Source of the DNA: Gluconobacter morbifer G707
Lineage (GTDB): Bacteria > Pseudomonadota > Alphaproteobacteria > Acetobacterales > Acetobacteraceae
Reading direction: 5' to 3'
Assembly (NCBI RefSeq): GCF_000234355.1
Contig: NZ_AGQV01000001.1
Location: forward strand, 558,001-622,000
DNA length: 64,000 nt
The notes beneath the pieces were generated by a model. The model did no database searches and was not told where the DNA came from. It was given only the letters and a program-made list of their open reading frames with translations. Of this stretch, positions 49,627 through 59,406 are shown one piece after another. Position numbers and translations under genes: made by a program. Within the stretch, counting starts at the first letter, position 1; each line of letters begins with the position of its first letter.

Positions 49627-52426
49627 GGGACGCGAGAAGGGCCTCACGGATGCGGTTCAGACGCACCGGATCGACAATTTTCATTCCCAGCAGATCGCGG
49701 ACATAGAATACGTCCACGGCCCGCATTCCGTAGGTGGTGATATGGGCGGAGGAAATTTGGAGGGACTGACCGCTGAGAGCGGATGTCACGTCGTGCAGTA
49801 GGCCAGGCCGGTCCCGCCCGTTGACCTCGATCACCGTATGGCGGTCCGAAGCCGTGTTGTCGATGACGACGCGCGGTGGAACATGAATGGCGCGCATCCG
49901 GCGGGACAAGCCGTGATGACTGGCTTCCGCAATGCCCTGCCGGATGTCGAGCCGTCCGGACAGGGCCTGCTCCACCAGATGGTTCAGACGGCCGAGCTGA
50001 TGCGGTTCCTCGAAGGAGCATCCTTCGGCGTCCTGGACCCAGAACGTATCGAGCGCCATGCCGTCACTGAGGGTGTGAATCCGCGCATCCACGATAGACG
50101 CGCCCGCTACGGCCAAGGCGCCGGCAATCTGTGAGAACAGCCCGGGATGGTCCGCGCACAGGACGGTCAGTTCCGTGACGCCACGATCCGGGATGGGATA
50201 GGCCTCGACCGTAACAGGCGAACGGTAGCGGTCCGAATCATGGATCATGCGCGCATGGCGCATGTGCGTATCGGTGTCGAAACCGAGCCAGTAGCTGGGA
50301 TAGCCGAGGTCCAGGAAGCGCGCGATGCTCTTTTCGGGCAGCAAGGAGGCCAGCCCGTCACGCGCCAGTTCGCGGGCGTGGTTGACGCGGCTGTCGCGTT
50401 CAGTGGCGGCCAGCCCGCCTTCCAGCACTTCCGCAACGCGCGAGAACAGTTCCCGCAGGAGCGTGGCTTTCCAGGCGTTCCAGACCTTCGGGCTGACGGC
50501 GCGCATATCCGCGATGGTCAGCAGAAGCAGCAGGCGCAGGCGCTCGGGAGACTGGATGGTGTCCGCAAGGTCAAGGATCGTGCGGGGGTCGTCGATGTCG
50601 CGTGTGAAGGCGGTTTGGGAGAGGAGAAGGTGGTGCAGGACCAGCCATGAGACCGTGTCGGTTTCTTCGGAATCCAGGCCGAGTTGCGGGCAGATGCTCA
50701 GGGCGAGATCCGCTCCGATTTCCGAATGATCGCCTCCGCGTCCCTTGCCGATGTCATGCAGCAGGACGGCTACATAAAGTGCGCGTCGGGAGCGCAGATC
50801 GCTGGCCAGCGCATAGGCGAGGGGGATTTCGTCCGCCATGTGCCCGGCTTCGATCTGTCCCATCATCCGTACGGCTTCGACGATATGCTCGTCCACCGTG
50901 TAGATATGGTAGCTGTCGAACTGCATCTGCCCCACAACGCGAGACCAGTCCGGCAGCAGACGTCCCAGCAGTCCGGTTTCATTGAGGATCGGGAGCCAGA
51001 AAGGGACGGCGCGCGTCTCATCCGCACTGGGCGCACAGAGAAGATCGAGGAAAGTCCGCGCTGTCTCGGGGTCATGTCTCAGGGCAACCGCATGGCGTTC
51101 GTTGCGGATAATCTGCTGGATGGCGACGGGATGAAGCTGGAGGTCCATCCGCCGGGCGCAATCCAGGATCCGGAACATTTCCCGGGGCTGCTTCCCGAAA
51201 TCAACCGGCTCGACCGGACAGATCCGGCCTGCGATGCGCTGGAATTCTTCCGGCCCGGCCACGGGCTGTGGTGGCTCCTGCGTGCTCTGGTCCTGAAGAT
51301 GCATCAGGATCACGGGCTGGAGCACATGCGTCAGACGCATGACATCCCGTGCCGTGAGGAAATAGTGACGCATGAAGCGCTCGACACCCCGCTGGCGGCC
51401 GTGGGTCGCATAGCCCATGCGGCCCCCGATGACGGGCTGGACGTCGAAGGTCAGGCGCTCTTCCGCGCGTCCGGTAATGTAGTGAAGATGCAGCCGGACC
51501 GTCCACAGGAAGTCCCAAGCGCGGCGTGCACGGTGGGCTTCCCGGGAGGTCAGCATCCCGAAAGACGAGAAAGATGGCGTCATCGGGGCTGCGGACGGCG
51601 CGCTGCCATGATCGGGACTGCTGACCGCGCAGCCAAGGGCCGCGCGTCCCATCCAGTTCAGGGTCTGGATATCGCGCAGGCCCCCGCGGCCTTCCTTGAT
51701 GTTCGGCTCCACCATGTAGGGGTTGTCGCCATAGCGGCGATGGCGCTGCTCGCGTTCCCTGATCTTGCCACGGACGAAGTCCCCCAGCGTATCGTTCTGG
51801 AGGTCATTGCCCAGCGCGGAACTCAGATCCCGTGCAAGGGCACGTTCTCCGTGAAGAAAGCGCAGATCGAGCAGGGCGGTCCGGATGGTCAGGTCCGTGA
51901 AGGCGTCTTTCCGGCAGGCCGCAATGGAGCGTGTGGCATGGCCGACCCGAAGCCCCAGATCCCACAGGGCGTAGAGAATGAACTCGATCCGCGTGGTCAG
52001 GGAGGGGGTGGCATCTCCCGGGATCAGGAAGAGAATGTCGATGTCGCTGAACGGGGCCAGCAGACCGGCGCCATATCCACCCGTTGCACACAGACAGAGC
52101 GGCTCGTCCGAAATTCCCTCCTGCCGGGCTGAGAGGTCAGCCAGGGCGCAGATCATGCCATCGGCCTGCGCCGCCAAGGCGCGTGCCGCCGTGATGCCGG
52201 AGAGCTGGCGGCTCTCGAAACGGCGGCGGATATCGGCATGTCCTGCGCCCAGATGGCGGCGCAGGATGGAAAGAACGTCCTCGCGGGAGGTCAGGCCCTG
52301 CATCGAAGCGGTCTCAAGAGCGCTTTGCAGGGACGGGGCCAGGCTGGTTCGGTCGGGCAGGGGCTTATCCGTATTGTCAGCGAAAGAGAAAGCATGATCT
52401 TCGTCCCAGAAGCCGATGTCTTTCAA
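49589..52426 (-). CDS. glnD: PII uridylyltransferase / uridylyl-removing enzyme
   Basis: GlnD senses glutamine and uridylylates or deuridylylates PII proteins. The 945-residue protein has the nucleotidyltransferase motif GGYGAGLLAPFSDIDILF (about 117-134), the HD hydrolase domain (VLLHDIGKGRGGDHSEIG near 556) and two C-terminal ACT domains (from about 740, ELTVLCADHPGLFSQIAGAL, and from about 855, IEVNGRDRPGLLHDVTSAL). All modules are present. It overlaps mutS by four bases and ends in a 38-base overlap with the convergent TPR gene. PII targets (glnA, glnB) are not in the window; gltBD and rpoN are. Confidence 0.97.
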   Translation of the reverse strand: MKDIGFWDEDHAFSFADNTDKPLPDRTSLAPSLQSALETASMQGLTSREDVLSILRRHLGAGHADIRRRFESRQLSGITAARALAAQADGMICALADLSARQEGISDEPLCLCATGGYGAGLLAPFSDIDILFLIPGDATPSLTTRIEFILYALWDLGLRVGHATRSIAACRKDAFTDLTIRTALLDLRFLHGERALARDLSSALGNDLQNDTLGDFVRGKIREREQRHRRYGDNPYMVEPNIKEGRGGLRDIQTLNWMGRAALGCAVSSPDHGSAPSAAPMTPSFSSFGMLTSREAHRARRAWDFLWTVRLHLHYITGRAEERLTFDVQPVIGGRMGYATHGRQRGVERFMRHYFLTARDVMRLTHVLQPVILMHLQDQSTQEPPQPVAGPEEFQRIAGRICPVEPVDFGKQPREMFRILDCARRMDLQLHPVAIQQIIRNERHAVALRHDPETARTFLDLLCAPSADETRAVPFWLPILNETGLLGRLLPDWSRVVGQMQFDSYHIYTVDEHIVEAVRMMGQIEAGHMADEIPLAYALASDLRSRRALYVAVLLHDIGKGRGGDHSEIGADLALSICPQLGLDSEETDTVSWLVLHHLLLSQTAFTRDIDDPRTILDLADTIQSPERLRLLLLLTIADMRAVSPKVWNAWKATLLRELFSRVAEVLEGGLAATERDSRVNHARELARDGLASLLPEKSIARFLDLGYPSYWLGFDTDTHMRHARMIHDSDRYRSPVTVEAYPIPDRGVTELTVLCADHPGLFSQIAGALAVAGASIVDARIHTLSDGMALDTFWVQDAEGCSFEEPHQLGRLNHLVEQALSGRLDIRQGIAEASHHGLSRRMRAIHVPPRVVIDNTASDRHTVIEVNGRDRPGLLHDVTSALSGQSLQISSAHITTYGMRAVDVFYVRDLLGMKIVDPVRLNRIREALLASLTPPQPATAPTA

Positions 52427-55050
52427 GTGCCGTCTCCTGCCGCGAGGCGTTTAAGTTCATATAATGCTGCCAGTGCCTCCCGGGGAGAGAGATCATCCGG
52501 TCTGAGGGCATCCACGGCCTCCAGAAGTGGCGAAGAAGCCACAGGTTGCGCCTCGGGCGGCGTAGCTTCGGGGGCGGCTTCAAACAGGGGCAGGGAAGAC
52601 TGTGCCTCGGCCTGTTCACGCTCGAACTGGGTCAGCAGACGTCCTGCGCGGCTGACGACGGACGGCGGGATTCCCGCCAGCTTCGCAACATGCAGTCCCC
52701 AGCTTTTGCGTGCTGCGCCGGGACGGACTTCATGCTGGAAAATGACTTCTCCGCGCCATTCCCGCACGGCCATCGTGTAGGGTGCGAGTCGAGGCAGGAA
52801 TTCGGTCAGGGCGCCTAGTTCATGAAAATGTGTGGCAAAGATGGTCCGTGATCCGAGCTGCGTATGCAGTGCTTCCAGAGTCGCCCAGGCAATGGCCAGG
52901 CCGTCCAGTGTGGCGGTGCCACGCCCGATTTCGTCCACGACCACAAGCGATTTTGGACCGGCCTGATTGAGAATTGCGGCGGTTTCCGTCATTTCGACCA
53001 TAAAGGTCGACCGGCCGCGCGCCAGGTCGTCCGCTCCGCCCACGCGGGAGAACAGCCGGTCCACCACCCCGATCCGGGCTTCCTTCGCCGGAACCGGCAG
53101 GCCGGCCTGCGCCAGAATGACGGCCAGGGCTGTCTGCCGCAGGAAGGTGGATTTGCCGGCCATGTTCGGGCCGGTCAGCAGCATGGCGCGATGTTGGGGC
53201 GGTAGCGAACAGTCATTGGGAATGAAGCGCGCATCCGCGCTGCCCGATTCCGTGAGTGCTGCCTCGACCACCGGATGGCGGCAGGCCACGAGATGAAAGT
53301 CCGTGCCGTCCGTCACATCAGGGCGACACCATGTTCCGCCTTCCGCCAGCAGGACACAGGATCGCAGGACATCGGCCAGGGCGAGAAATCCGGCGACCTC
53401 ATCCAGTGCCGGCGTTTTCAGGATCCGTGCGCAGAGATCGTTGAAAAGTGCGCGTTCCAGACTGGCTGCCTTATCGGCCGCTTCCAGAATGGCCCGGTCC
53501 AGCGCGGCCAGTTCCTCCGTCGAGAACCGGGCGAGACTGGCTGTGCCCTGACGGAAGGACAGTTCCGGCCGATCCTTCAGCTTTGCGCCGGCCGCGGCCG
53601 GGACCTCGATGACGTATCCGAGCTGTGCGTGGTGCTTGATCCGCAGGTTTCCGATGCCGTACCGGGCGGAAAGCTCGCCCTGCATTCCGGCGATGATCCG
53701 GCGGCTTTCATCGCGCAGATTGCGATAATGGTCGAGTTCGGCGCTGAACCCGGGCGCAATGAAGCCTCCATCCTCGATCCGGGCCGGAAGCTCTGTGGCC
53801 AGCGCGGCCTGCAACTGTTCCAGCAGCGTGTCTGCCCGCCCGTAAAGCCCCGCTGTCAGGCTGCGGATCAGGGCAGGTGTGTCCGCATTGCAGACAGGCT
53901 GGAGCAGTGCCGTCACCTCGTCCGCCGCGATCAGTGTATCGCGGATGGATGCGAGATCCCGTGGCTGCCCCCGTCCGGCGGAAAGCCGCCCGAGCGCCCG
54001 TGCGGGGTCGGGCGTGCGCTTCAGGATGTCTCCGAGCGCGCCCGTCAGGCCTGGGACGGAGCCGAGCCACAGCCATCCGTCCTGACGCGCCGTGATCCGG
54101 GCGGCGTCCGTCAGCGGGGAGGCCAGCCACTGGGAGAGCAGGCGCGATCCTGCTGCCGTAATGGTCCGGGCCACGGCGCCGAACAGGCTGTGTTTTGTCT
54201 CTCCATCGCGGGTGCGCAGGATGTCGAGGCTGGCGCGGGTGGCCGGATCAATTCCGAGAGCGCCGCTGACGCCCTGCGGGGAGGGACGTGACAGACGCGG
54301 CAGGGCGCCGGCCTGACTGCGCTGGATGTAGTTCAGCGCCATGGCGCAGGCGATGGCCTGTTCGTCTAGGAAGTCTCCCAGCGCGTCCATCTGCGCCACG
54401 CCATAGGCCCGGGCCACGAGGGTGCGCGCGCTGTCGAGGCCAGGCGGAACGGCGACGGGGGCGAGGCGGGAAGACTGCTCAGGCGGCACGAGATCCGGCT
54501 CGGCTAGGATCTCCGCCGCGTCCAGCCGGGCCAGAAGTTCTGTCAGCCCCGTTTCCGGAACGGATGCTGTTTCGAAAGCGCCCGTCGAGATGTCGATCCA
54601 GGCTGCCCCGATCATGGACGAGCGGCGGTTCGGACTGCGGGCAATGGCCAGCAGCAGATTGGCCCGCCCGGCTTCCAGCAGTTCGTCTTCCGTCAGGGTG
54701 CCCGGTGTGACGACGCGTACGATGGCGCGGGGCAGGGGGCCTTTCTGGCCCTTCTGCGGGGCCTGCGTCTGTTCTGCCACGGCCACCCGGAAGCCGCGCC
54801 GGATCAGCCGGGACAGATAGGCCGGGGCCGCCGCGACCGGCACGCCGCACATGGGGATGGGTTCCCCGTCATGGTTGCCGCGGGCGGTCAGGGCGATGTC
54901 GAGCGCCATGGCCGCGGCCTGTGCATCGCCGAAAAACAGTTCGTAGAAATCACCCATGCGGAAGAACAGGAGGGCTTCGGGCTCCTGATGCTTGAGTTCA
55001 AACCACTGGGCCATGGCAGGGGTCGCATTCGCGGCAGAAGGCAAAGACAT
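52423..55050 (-). CDS. mutS: DNA mismatch repair protein MutS
   Basis: MutS recognises mismatches and starts repair with MutL. The 875-residue protein has the mismatch-contacting Phe-x-Glu in MGDFYELFF (near residue 35), lever and clamp domains and the ABC-type ATPase with Walker A GPNMAGKSTF near residue 626, Walker B LVVVDEIGRGT and ATHFHELG. The C-terminal tail is about 60 residues beyond the ATPase. It sits between murJ (104-base gap) and glnD (four-base overlap). Confidence 0.97.
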   Translation of the reverse strand: MSLPSAANATPAMAQWFELKHQEPEALLFFRMGDFYELFFGDAQAAAMALDIALTARGNHDGEPIPMCGVPVAAAPAYLSRLIRRGFRVAVAEQTQAPQKGQKGPLPRAIVRVVTPGTLTEDELLEAGRANLLLAIARSPNRRSSMIGAAWIDISTGAFETASVPETGLTELLARLDAAEILAEPDLVPPEQSSRLAPVAVPPGLDSARTLVARAYGVAQMDALGDFLDEQAIACAMALNYIQRSQAGALPRLSRPSPQGVSGALGIDPATRASLDILRTRDGETKHSLFGAVARTITAAGSRLLSQWLASPLTDAARITARQDGWLWLGSVPGLTGALGDILKRTPDPARALGRLSAGRGQPRDLASIRDTLIAADEVTALLQPVCNADTPALIRSLTAGLYGRADTLLEQLQAALATELPARIEDGGFIAPGFSAELDHYRNLRDESRRIIAGMQGELSARYGIGNLRIKHHAQLGYVIEVPAAAGAKLKDRPELSFRQGTASLARFSTEELAALDRAILEAADKAASLERALFNDLCARILKTPALDEVAGFLALADVLRSCVLLAEGGTWCRPDVTDGTDFHLVACRHPVVEAALTESGSADARFIPNDCSLPPQHRAMLLTGPNMAGKSTFLRQTALAVILAQAGLPVPAKEARIGVVDRLFSRVGGADDLARGRSTFMVEMTETAAILNQAGPKSLVVVDEIGRGTATLDGLAIAWATLEALHTQLGSRTIFATHFHELGALTEFLPRLAPYTMAVREWRGEVIFQHEVRPGAARKSWGLHVAKLAGIPPSVVSRAGRLLTQFEREQAEAQSSLPLFEAAPEATPPEAQPVASSPLLEAVDALRPDDLSPREALAALYELKRLAAGDGT

Positions 55051-55154
55051 GAACGCGCCGATGGGTCCGTCTCCAGGCTGTGAGAAAGATCTGCGAAAGG
55101 GAAAGAAAAACTATCCTGTCCCCACCGTCCTGTGAACCGGCGGGAACAGGCTTT

Positions 55155-56711
55155 TCAGCGTCCGCGCCGCCGAGCGATGCGCGTCTGCAACGCTCCGGCC
55201 GCATCGCGCAGGCGCAGCACCTTCAGCACGTCGAGCGAAACGGCATAGACCAGGACGCCGAAGACGATCAGCGCCATCAGCATCGCCAGCCTGACGGGAC
55301 TGTGCCATGCGGGGAGGTCGGGCGCCGTAATCTTCTGGGCCGCCATGACCCACAGCGCCATCATAACGGACGATCCCGCGATCCGCAGTCCGCGTGATTT
55401 CAGGAGCGCGCTGGCAACGAACACCTGGCGGCGATGCAGGATGACGGCGAGAATCGCCACGTTGACATAAGCTGCGATCGTGCTGGCCAGGGGCGGCCCT
55501 ACATGCGCCAGGGGGCGGTACAGCATCAGGTTGAGGCCAAGGTTCAGGGCCAGCGTGAAAAACCCGATCCGGACGGGGGTGGATGTGTCTCCCTCGGCGA
55601 AGAATCCGGGCGAAAGAACCTTGATCAGCACGAAAGCCGGCAGTCCCAGCGCATAGGCCCGCAGCGACTGTCCGGACAGGATGGCGTCCCGGACCGTGAA
55701 ATGTCCGTAGCTGAACAGTCCAGCCATGATGGAAGGGGCAAGGGCGATCAGACCCGTCATCGCGGGTAGTGTCAGAAGGAGCGTATAGTCGATGGCGCGG
55801 TTGAGGCTGGCATGTACGGCATTCCGGTCCCCGTTGGCGACGTGTTTCGTCAGCAGGGGCAGAAGCGCCGTGCCTGCCGCGGCACCCAGCACTCCGAGGG
55901 GAAGCTGGTTGATGCGGTCTGCGAAATAAAGCAGGGACGGGGAGCCGGGTGGCAGCTTGGTGGAAATGATGGTGTCCACCGTCAGGTTGAGTTGTGTCAC
56001 GCCGGATCCGACCAGCCCCGGCCCCATGCGGCGCATGAGCGCGCGGATATCCGCCGAGAAGGATGGACGGACAAGATGGGGAGCAATTCCGGCCCGATGC
56101 GCCGCCCAGTACAGGGCCCCGAGCTGCACGACGCCGGAAATCGTGACGCCCCATGCGCTGGTTATAGCCGTCTCATGCCAGACATACGCGCCCAGCAGGA
56201 TGGCGATGATGCCGATGACGTTGAAGGTGACGTAAGCAGCGGAGGCCGCTCCGAATTTCCCCCGCCCGTTCAGGACACCCGACACAAGGGCCGCGCCGCA
56301 GATCAGGACCATGTAGGGGAAGGTGATGCGCGTCAGCGTTACCGCCATCTCGAAGCGCGACCCCGTATAGCCCCAGGCGATCGCATGGATGACGAGCGGC
56401 ATGAAGATCTCGCACAGCACTGTCAGGATCACGAGCCATGCCATGAGGCCCGACAGCGCCTGCCCCGCGAAACGCAGGGCTGCGGCCTGTCCTTCCGTTT
56501 CGTATTTGGCGGTGAACATCGGCACGAAAGCGGCGTTGAATGCCCCTTCACCGAAAAGCCGCCGGAACATGTTCGGCAGCCGGAACGCGATCAGATAGGC
56601 GTCCTGTACGGGGCCGGCCCCGAGGAAAGCGGCGAGAAGCTGGTCACGGATCAGGCCGAGAACACGCGAGAGCATGGTCCAGCTGCCGACGGTCAGGAAA
56701 TTGCGAAGCAT
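55155..56711 (-). CDS. murJ: Lipid II flippase MurJ
   Basis: MurJ flips undecaprenyl-linked lipid II to the periplasm for peptidoglycan synthesis. The 518-residue MOP-family protein has about 14 helices, with the N-terminal TVGSWTMLSRVLGLIRDQLLA, the FRLPNMFRRLFGEGAFNAAFVP motif, and the PGFFAEGDTSTPVRIG loop. The ATG at 56711 gives the standard N-terminus; AGGAG abuts it without the usual spacer, so the ribosome site is odd. mutS follows. Function is secure. Confidence 0.96.
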   Translation of the reverse strand: MLRNFLTVGSWTMLSRVLGLIRDQLLAAFLGAGPVQDAYLIAFRLPNMFRRLFGEGAFNAAFVPMFTAKYETEGQAAALRFAGQALSGLMAWLVILTVLCEIFMPLVIHAIAWGYTGSRFEMAVTLTRITFPYMVLICGAALVSGVLNGRGKFGAASAAYVTFNVIGIIAILLGAYVWHETAITSAWGVTISGVVQLGALYWAAHRAGIAPHLVRPSFSADIRALMRRMGPGLVGSGVTQLNLTVDTIISTKLPPGSPSLLYFADRINQLPLGVLGAAAGTALLPLLTKHVANGDRNAVHASLNRAIDYTLLLTLPAMTGLIALAPSIMAGLFSYGHFTVRDAILSGQSLRAYALGLPAFVLIKVLSPGFFAEGDTSTPVRIGFFTLALNLGLNLMLYRPLAHVGPPLASTIAAYVNVAILAVILHRRQVFVASALLKSRGLRIAGSSVMMALWVMAAQKITAPDLPAWHSPVRLAMLMALIVFGVLVYAVSLDVLKVLRLRDAAGALQTRIARRRGR

Positions 56712-56811
56712 CTCCTGTCACTACCCGATCCCGTCAGCCAGTAACATATCCCTCGATGCGGGAAACGTACGCGGGCAGACAGGGACCGGTCTGGGGTCGG
56801 GTTTGCCGGCT

Positions 56812-57057
56812 TCAGCGGAGAACGGAAATGCGGCGTCTGGGCTGTTTGTCGGTGGCCATCTGCCGGTTCATGGCCGGACGCACGGCTGCAAGGCCGATGC
56901 AGAGCATGATGATCTCGAGTGTCAGCATGGCGCTGGCCCAGAAAATCCCCGGCAGGCCGAGGAAAAAGGACACGTGATGGGCGACGGCAGGGGTCAGCGC
57001 ACCAAGCGAGGCGACAACGAGCAAAGGCAGGATGGGCTGAAGCAAAGAACCTTTCAT
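56812..57057 (-). CDS. Small membrane protein
   Basis: AGGAGG six bases upstream sets the ATG at 57057, giving 81 residues with two hydrophobic helices (PILPLLVVASLGALTPAVAHHVSFFLG and IFWASAMLTLEIIMLCIGLAAV) and a basic C-terminal tail (NRQMATDKQPRRRISVLR). I do not recognise the family. It lies between murJ and DUF4112 and is divergent from the latter. The strong ribosome site supports a real gene. Confidence 0.7.
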   Translation of the reverse strand: MKGSLLQPILPLLVVASLGALTPAVAHHVSFFLGLPGIFWASAMLTLEIIMLCIGLAAVRPAMNRQMATDKQPRRRISVLR

Positions 57058-57162
57058 CTGGGGCCTCCTGTCATATTCCTGCCATGACTGTGGCGGGAAT
57101 CGATCCGGATTTTCAAGGAAAAAGCGAACTTCTACCGCCCTCGCTGCGTGATAATGTATGTC

Positions 57163-57594
57163 ATGAGCGATTTCAGCCATTTTGCCGCCCCGGCGGACAT
57201 CCAGGACCTCCGGCGGAGGCTCGAACGTATCCGCCGTCTGGCCTGGTTGCTCAACTCAGCCGCCCGCATCCCCGGTCTGCGTCTGCGCGCCGGGCTGGAC
57301 ACCCTGCTGGGTCTTCTGCCTGGCGGGGGCGATCTGATCGGCGCGTTCCTGTCTCTCTATATCGTATGGGAAGGCTATCGCATGGGGGTCGACAGGGCCA
57401 CGGTTCGGAAGATGGTGATGAATGTGGCCATTGAGCTGGCCGTTGGTATTGTGCCCCTGCTGGGCGATGCGTTCGATACGGTCTTCAAGGCCGATCTGCG
57501 TAATATCGCCCTGATCGAACGCGCCCTTGTCGCACAGGGACGGGGCTCAGTCTTCCAGAAGGACCCGCCGGACCGCTTCTTCGACGCGGTGTGA
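57163..57594 (+). CDS. DUF4112 family membrane protein
   Basis: The 143-residue protein has the DUF4112 pattern RLAWLLNSAARIPGLRLRAGLDTLLGLLPGGGDLIGAFLSLY, followed by the VGIVPLLGDAFDTVFKADLRNIALI motif. Two short hydrophobic stretches make it a probable membrane protein; function is unknown. I use the ATG at 57163; GTG 57148 and ATG 57154 in the same frame are less likely. Its 3' end overlaps the convergent glutathione peroxidase gene by 48 bases. Confidence 0.85.
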   Translation: MSDFSHFAAPADIQDLRRRLERIRRLAWLLNSAARIPGLRLRAGLDTLLGLLPGGGDLIGAFLSLYIVWEGYRMGVDRATVRKMVMNVAIELAVGIVPLLGDAFDTVFKADLRNIALIERALVAQGRGSVFQKDPPDRFFDAV

Positions 57595-58041
57595 CGCCGG
57601 TTTGGTCAGGGGAGTGAACCATTTCACAAGCCGCCCGTGCCGGTCGATGAGATACTTGTAGAAGTTCCAGCGTGGGCGGGACAGGAAGCCGCCCTGGCTG
57701 TCCAGCCACCGGAAGAGCGGAATGGCGTCCGGTCCCCGTACATGTGCCTTCGCTGCCATGGGAAAGCTGACGCCATAATTGCGGTGGCAGAAGGTGCTGA
57801 TATCCTTGGCCGTGCCCGGCTCCTGCTGTCCGAAATCGTTGGAGGGCACGCCCAGAACGACCAGTCCATCATCGGTGTCCCGTCCATATTGGGACCAGAG
57901 ATGCTGGAGATCCTCGTACTGGGGCGTGAAACCGCATTGTGAGGCCGTATTGACGATCAGGATCGGACGGTCACGATAGGCAGACAGGTCGATCGTCTGA
58001 CCATCAAGCCCCGGAAGGCTGAAATCATAGGCACAGGTCAT
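57547..58041 (-). CDS. Glutathione peroxidase family thiol peroxidase
   Basis: A 164-residue BtuE/GPx-fold peroxidase that reduces hydroperoxides. The peroxidatic Cys36 is in VNTASQCGFTPQYEDL; the Gln of GVPSNDFGQQEPG and the Trp of RWNFYKYLID complete the catalytic triad with Cys in place of selenocysteine. Bacterial forms usually draw electrons from thioredoxin rather than glutathione. It overlaps DUF4112 convergently by 48 bases. Confidence 0.94.
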   Translation of the reverse strand: MTCAYDFSLPGLDGQTIDLSAYRDRPILIVNTASQCGFTPQYEDLQHLWSQYGRDTDDGLVVLGVPSNDFGQQEPGTAKDISTFCHRNYGVSFPMAAKAHVRGPDAIPLFRWLDSQGGFLSRPRWNFYKYLIDRHGRLVKWFTPLTKPASHRVEEAVRRVLLED

Positions 58042-58169
58042 GGGTTTTCTCCCTGTTGATTTGCCTCATCCTACCTCTACTGCACGCGACACGCGAGGGA
58101 GGGGTGGACAGTTTCCCGCAGGATCGACAGTTTCACTGACCATTCTGTTTCTGAAAGGAGTCATCGCGC

Positions 58170-59378
58170 ATGGTCCTGCTGCGTGTCCTGACCGGTATGA
58201 TCGGTCTTCTGGCTGTGGGCGCGCTGTTTTCCACGGACCGGCGGCAGATCGACTGGACACTGGCCGGGCGTGCACTGCTGCTGCAGCTCGGGCTGGCCTG
58301 GATCGTGCTGTGGAATCCGGCCGGCGCCCATGCGCTGCATGTCCTGTCCGCAGGGGTGACGAAAATCCTGTCCTATGGCGATAACGGGAGCGCGTTTCTC
58401 TTCGGGGGGCTCGTCGGTCCGAGGATGGATCAGCTTTTCGGGAAGGAGAGCTTTGTCTTCGCCCTCCGGGTTCTGCCGGAGATCGTCTATGTCGCGGCCC
58501 TTCTCAGCCTCCTCCAGCACTGGGGCGTTCTTCACGCATTGTCGCGGCTGATCGGCAGTCTCCTGGCAAAGGTTCTGGGCACGACGCGGCTGGAGTCCTT
58601 TTCCGCTGTTCTGACCATTTTCCTGGGGCAGAGCGAAATGCCGATCGCGCTTCAGTCCTGTCTGCGGACCCTGTCGAAGCCCGAACTGGCGACTGTCCTG
58701 TGCAGTGGGACGGCTTCCATCGCGGGGTCCGTTCTTGCGGGATATGCCTCGCTGGGTGTGCCGATGGAGAACCTGCTTGCGGCGTCCTTCATGGCCATTC
58801 CGGGCGGCGTGCTGTTTGCCCGTATCCTGTTTCCCGGGCCGCGCCCGGAAGGATCGGACATCGCCGGAGCGGATCACGGTCATCACAGCATGTTCGAAGC
58901 CATTGCCGAGGGGGCCATGAACGGCGCAAAGATCGCGGTGGCGGTAGGTTCGGTTCTGATCGCGTTTGTGGGGCTGATTGCCCTGACCGACGGGCTGCTC
59001 TCTACGGTCGGGTTGTCACTGGCGCGAGTTTTCGGGGTCATGTTCGCGCCTTTTGCCTGGCTTCTGGGTATTCCCTGGGGGGAATGCGCGACTGCCGGCA
59101 GTCTTCTCGGACAGAAAATCGCATTCAATGAATTCGTGGCCTATCTCAGCCTCTCGCCCCTTATTCATGCGCATGCCCTGTCGGAACGGACCCTGACGAT
59201 CCTGTCCTTTGCCTTGTGCGGTTTCGCCAATATCTCAACCATCGGTATTCTGATCGGCGCGTTTGGAAGTGCCGCACCGGAGCGGCGCACGGATGTCGCG
59301 GGGCTGGCAGTCCGGGCCGTTCTTGCGGGAACGCTGTCCAACGCTATGAGCGCAGTGATTGCCGGGCTGTTTGTCTGA
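58170..59378 (+). CDS. Concentrative nucleoside transporter (NupC/CNT family)
   Basis: The 402-residue membrane protein has about ten helices and the CNT landmarks: FFGGLVGPRMDQLFG, FALRVLPEIVYVAALLSLLQHWGV, FLGQSEMPIALQSCLRTLSKPEL, SGTASIAGSVLAGYASLGV, and the C-terminal NEFVAYLSL...FALCGFANISTIGI. These proteins import nucleosides with Na+ or H+. AAAGGAG is nine bases upstream of the ATG. A hairpin covers its stop codon. Confidence 0.93.
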   Translation: MVLLRVLTGMIGLLAVGALFSTDRRQIDWTLAGRALLLQLGLAWIVLWNPAGAHALHVLSAGVTKILSYGDNGSAFLFGGLVGPRMDQLFGKESFVFALRVLPEIVYVAALLSLLQHWGVLHALSRLIGSLLAKVLGTTRLESFSAVLTIFLGQSEMPIALQSCLRTLSKPELATVLCSGTASIAGSVLAGYASLGVPMENLLAASFMAIPGGVLFARILFPGPRPEGSDIAGADHGHHSMFEAIAEGAMNGAKIAVAVGSVLIAFVGLIALTDGLLSTVGLSLARVFGVMFAPFAWLLGIPWGECATAGSLLGQKIAFNEFVAYLSLSPLIHAHALSERTLTILSFALCGFANISTIGILIGAFGSAAPERRTDVAGLAVRAVLAGTLSNAMSAVIAGLFV

Positions 59379-59406
59379 CCGCTGGTCTCGTGCCGGAGAC
59401 GGTCAG
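59375..59406. terminator. Compound hairpin between convergent genes
   Basis: CTGACC (59375-59380) pairs with GGTCAG (59401-59406), with a left-side bulge and an inner GTCTC/GAGAC stem. It spans the stop codons of the nucleoside transporter and the methyltransferase gene, and may end both mRNAs. There is no T-run. Confidence 0.45.
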
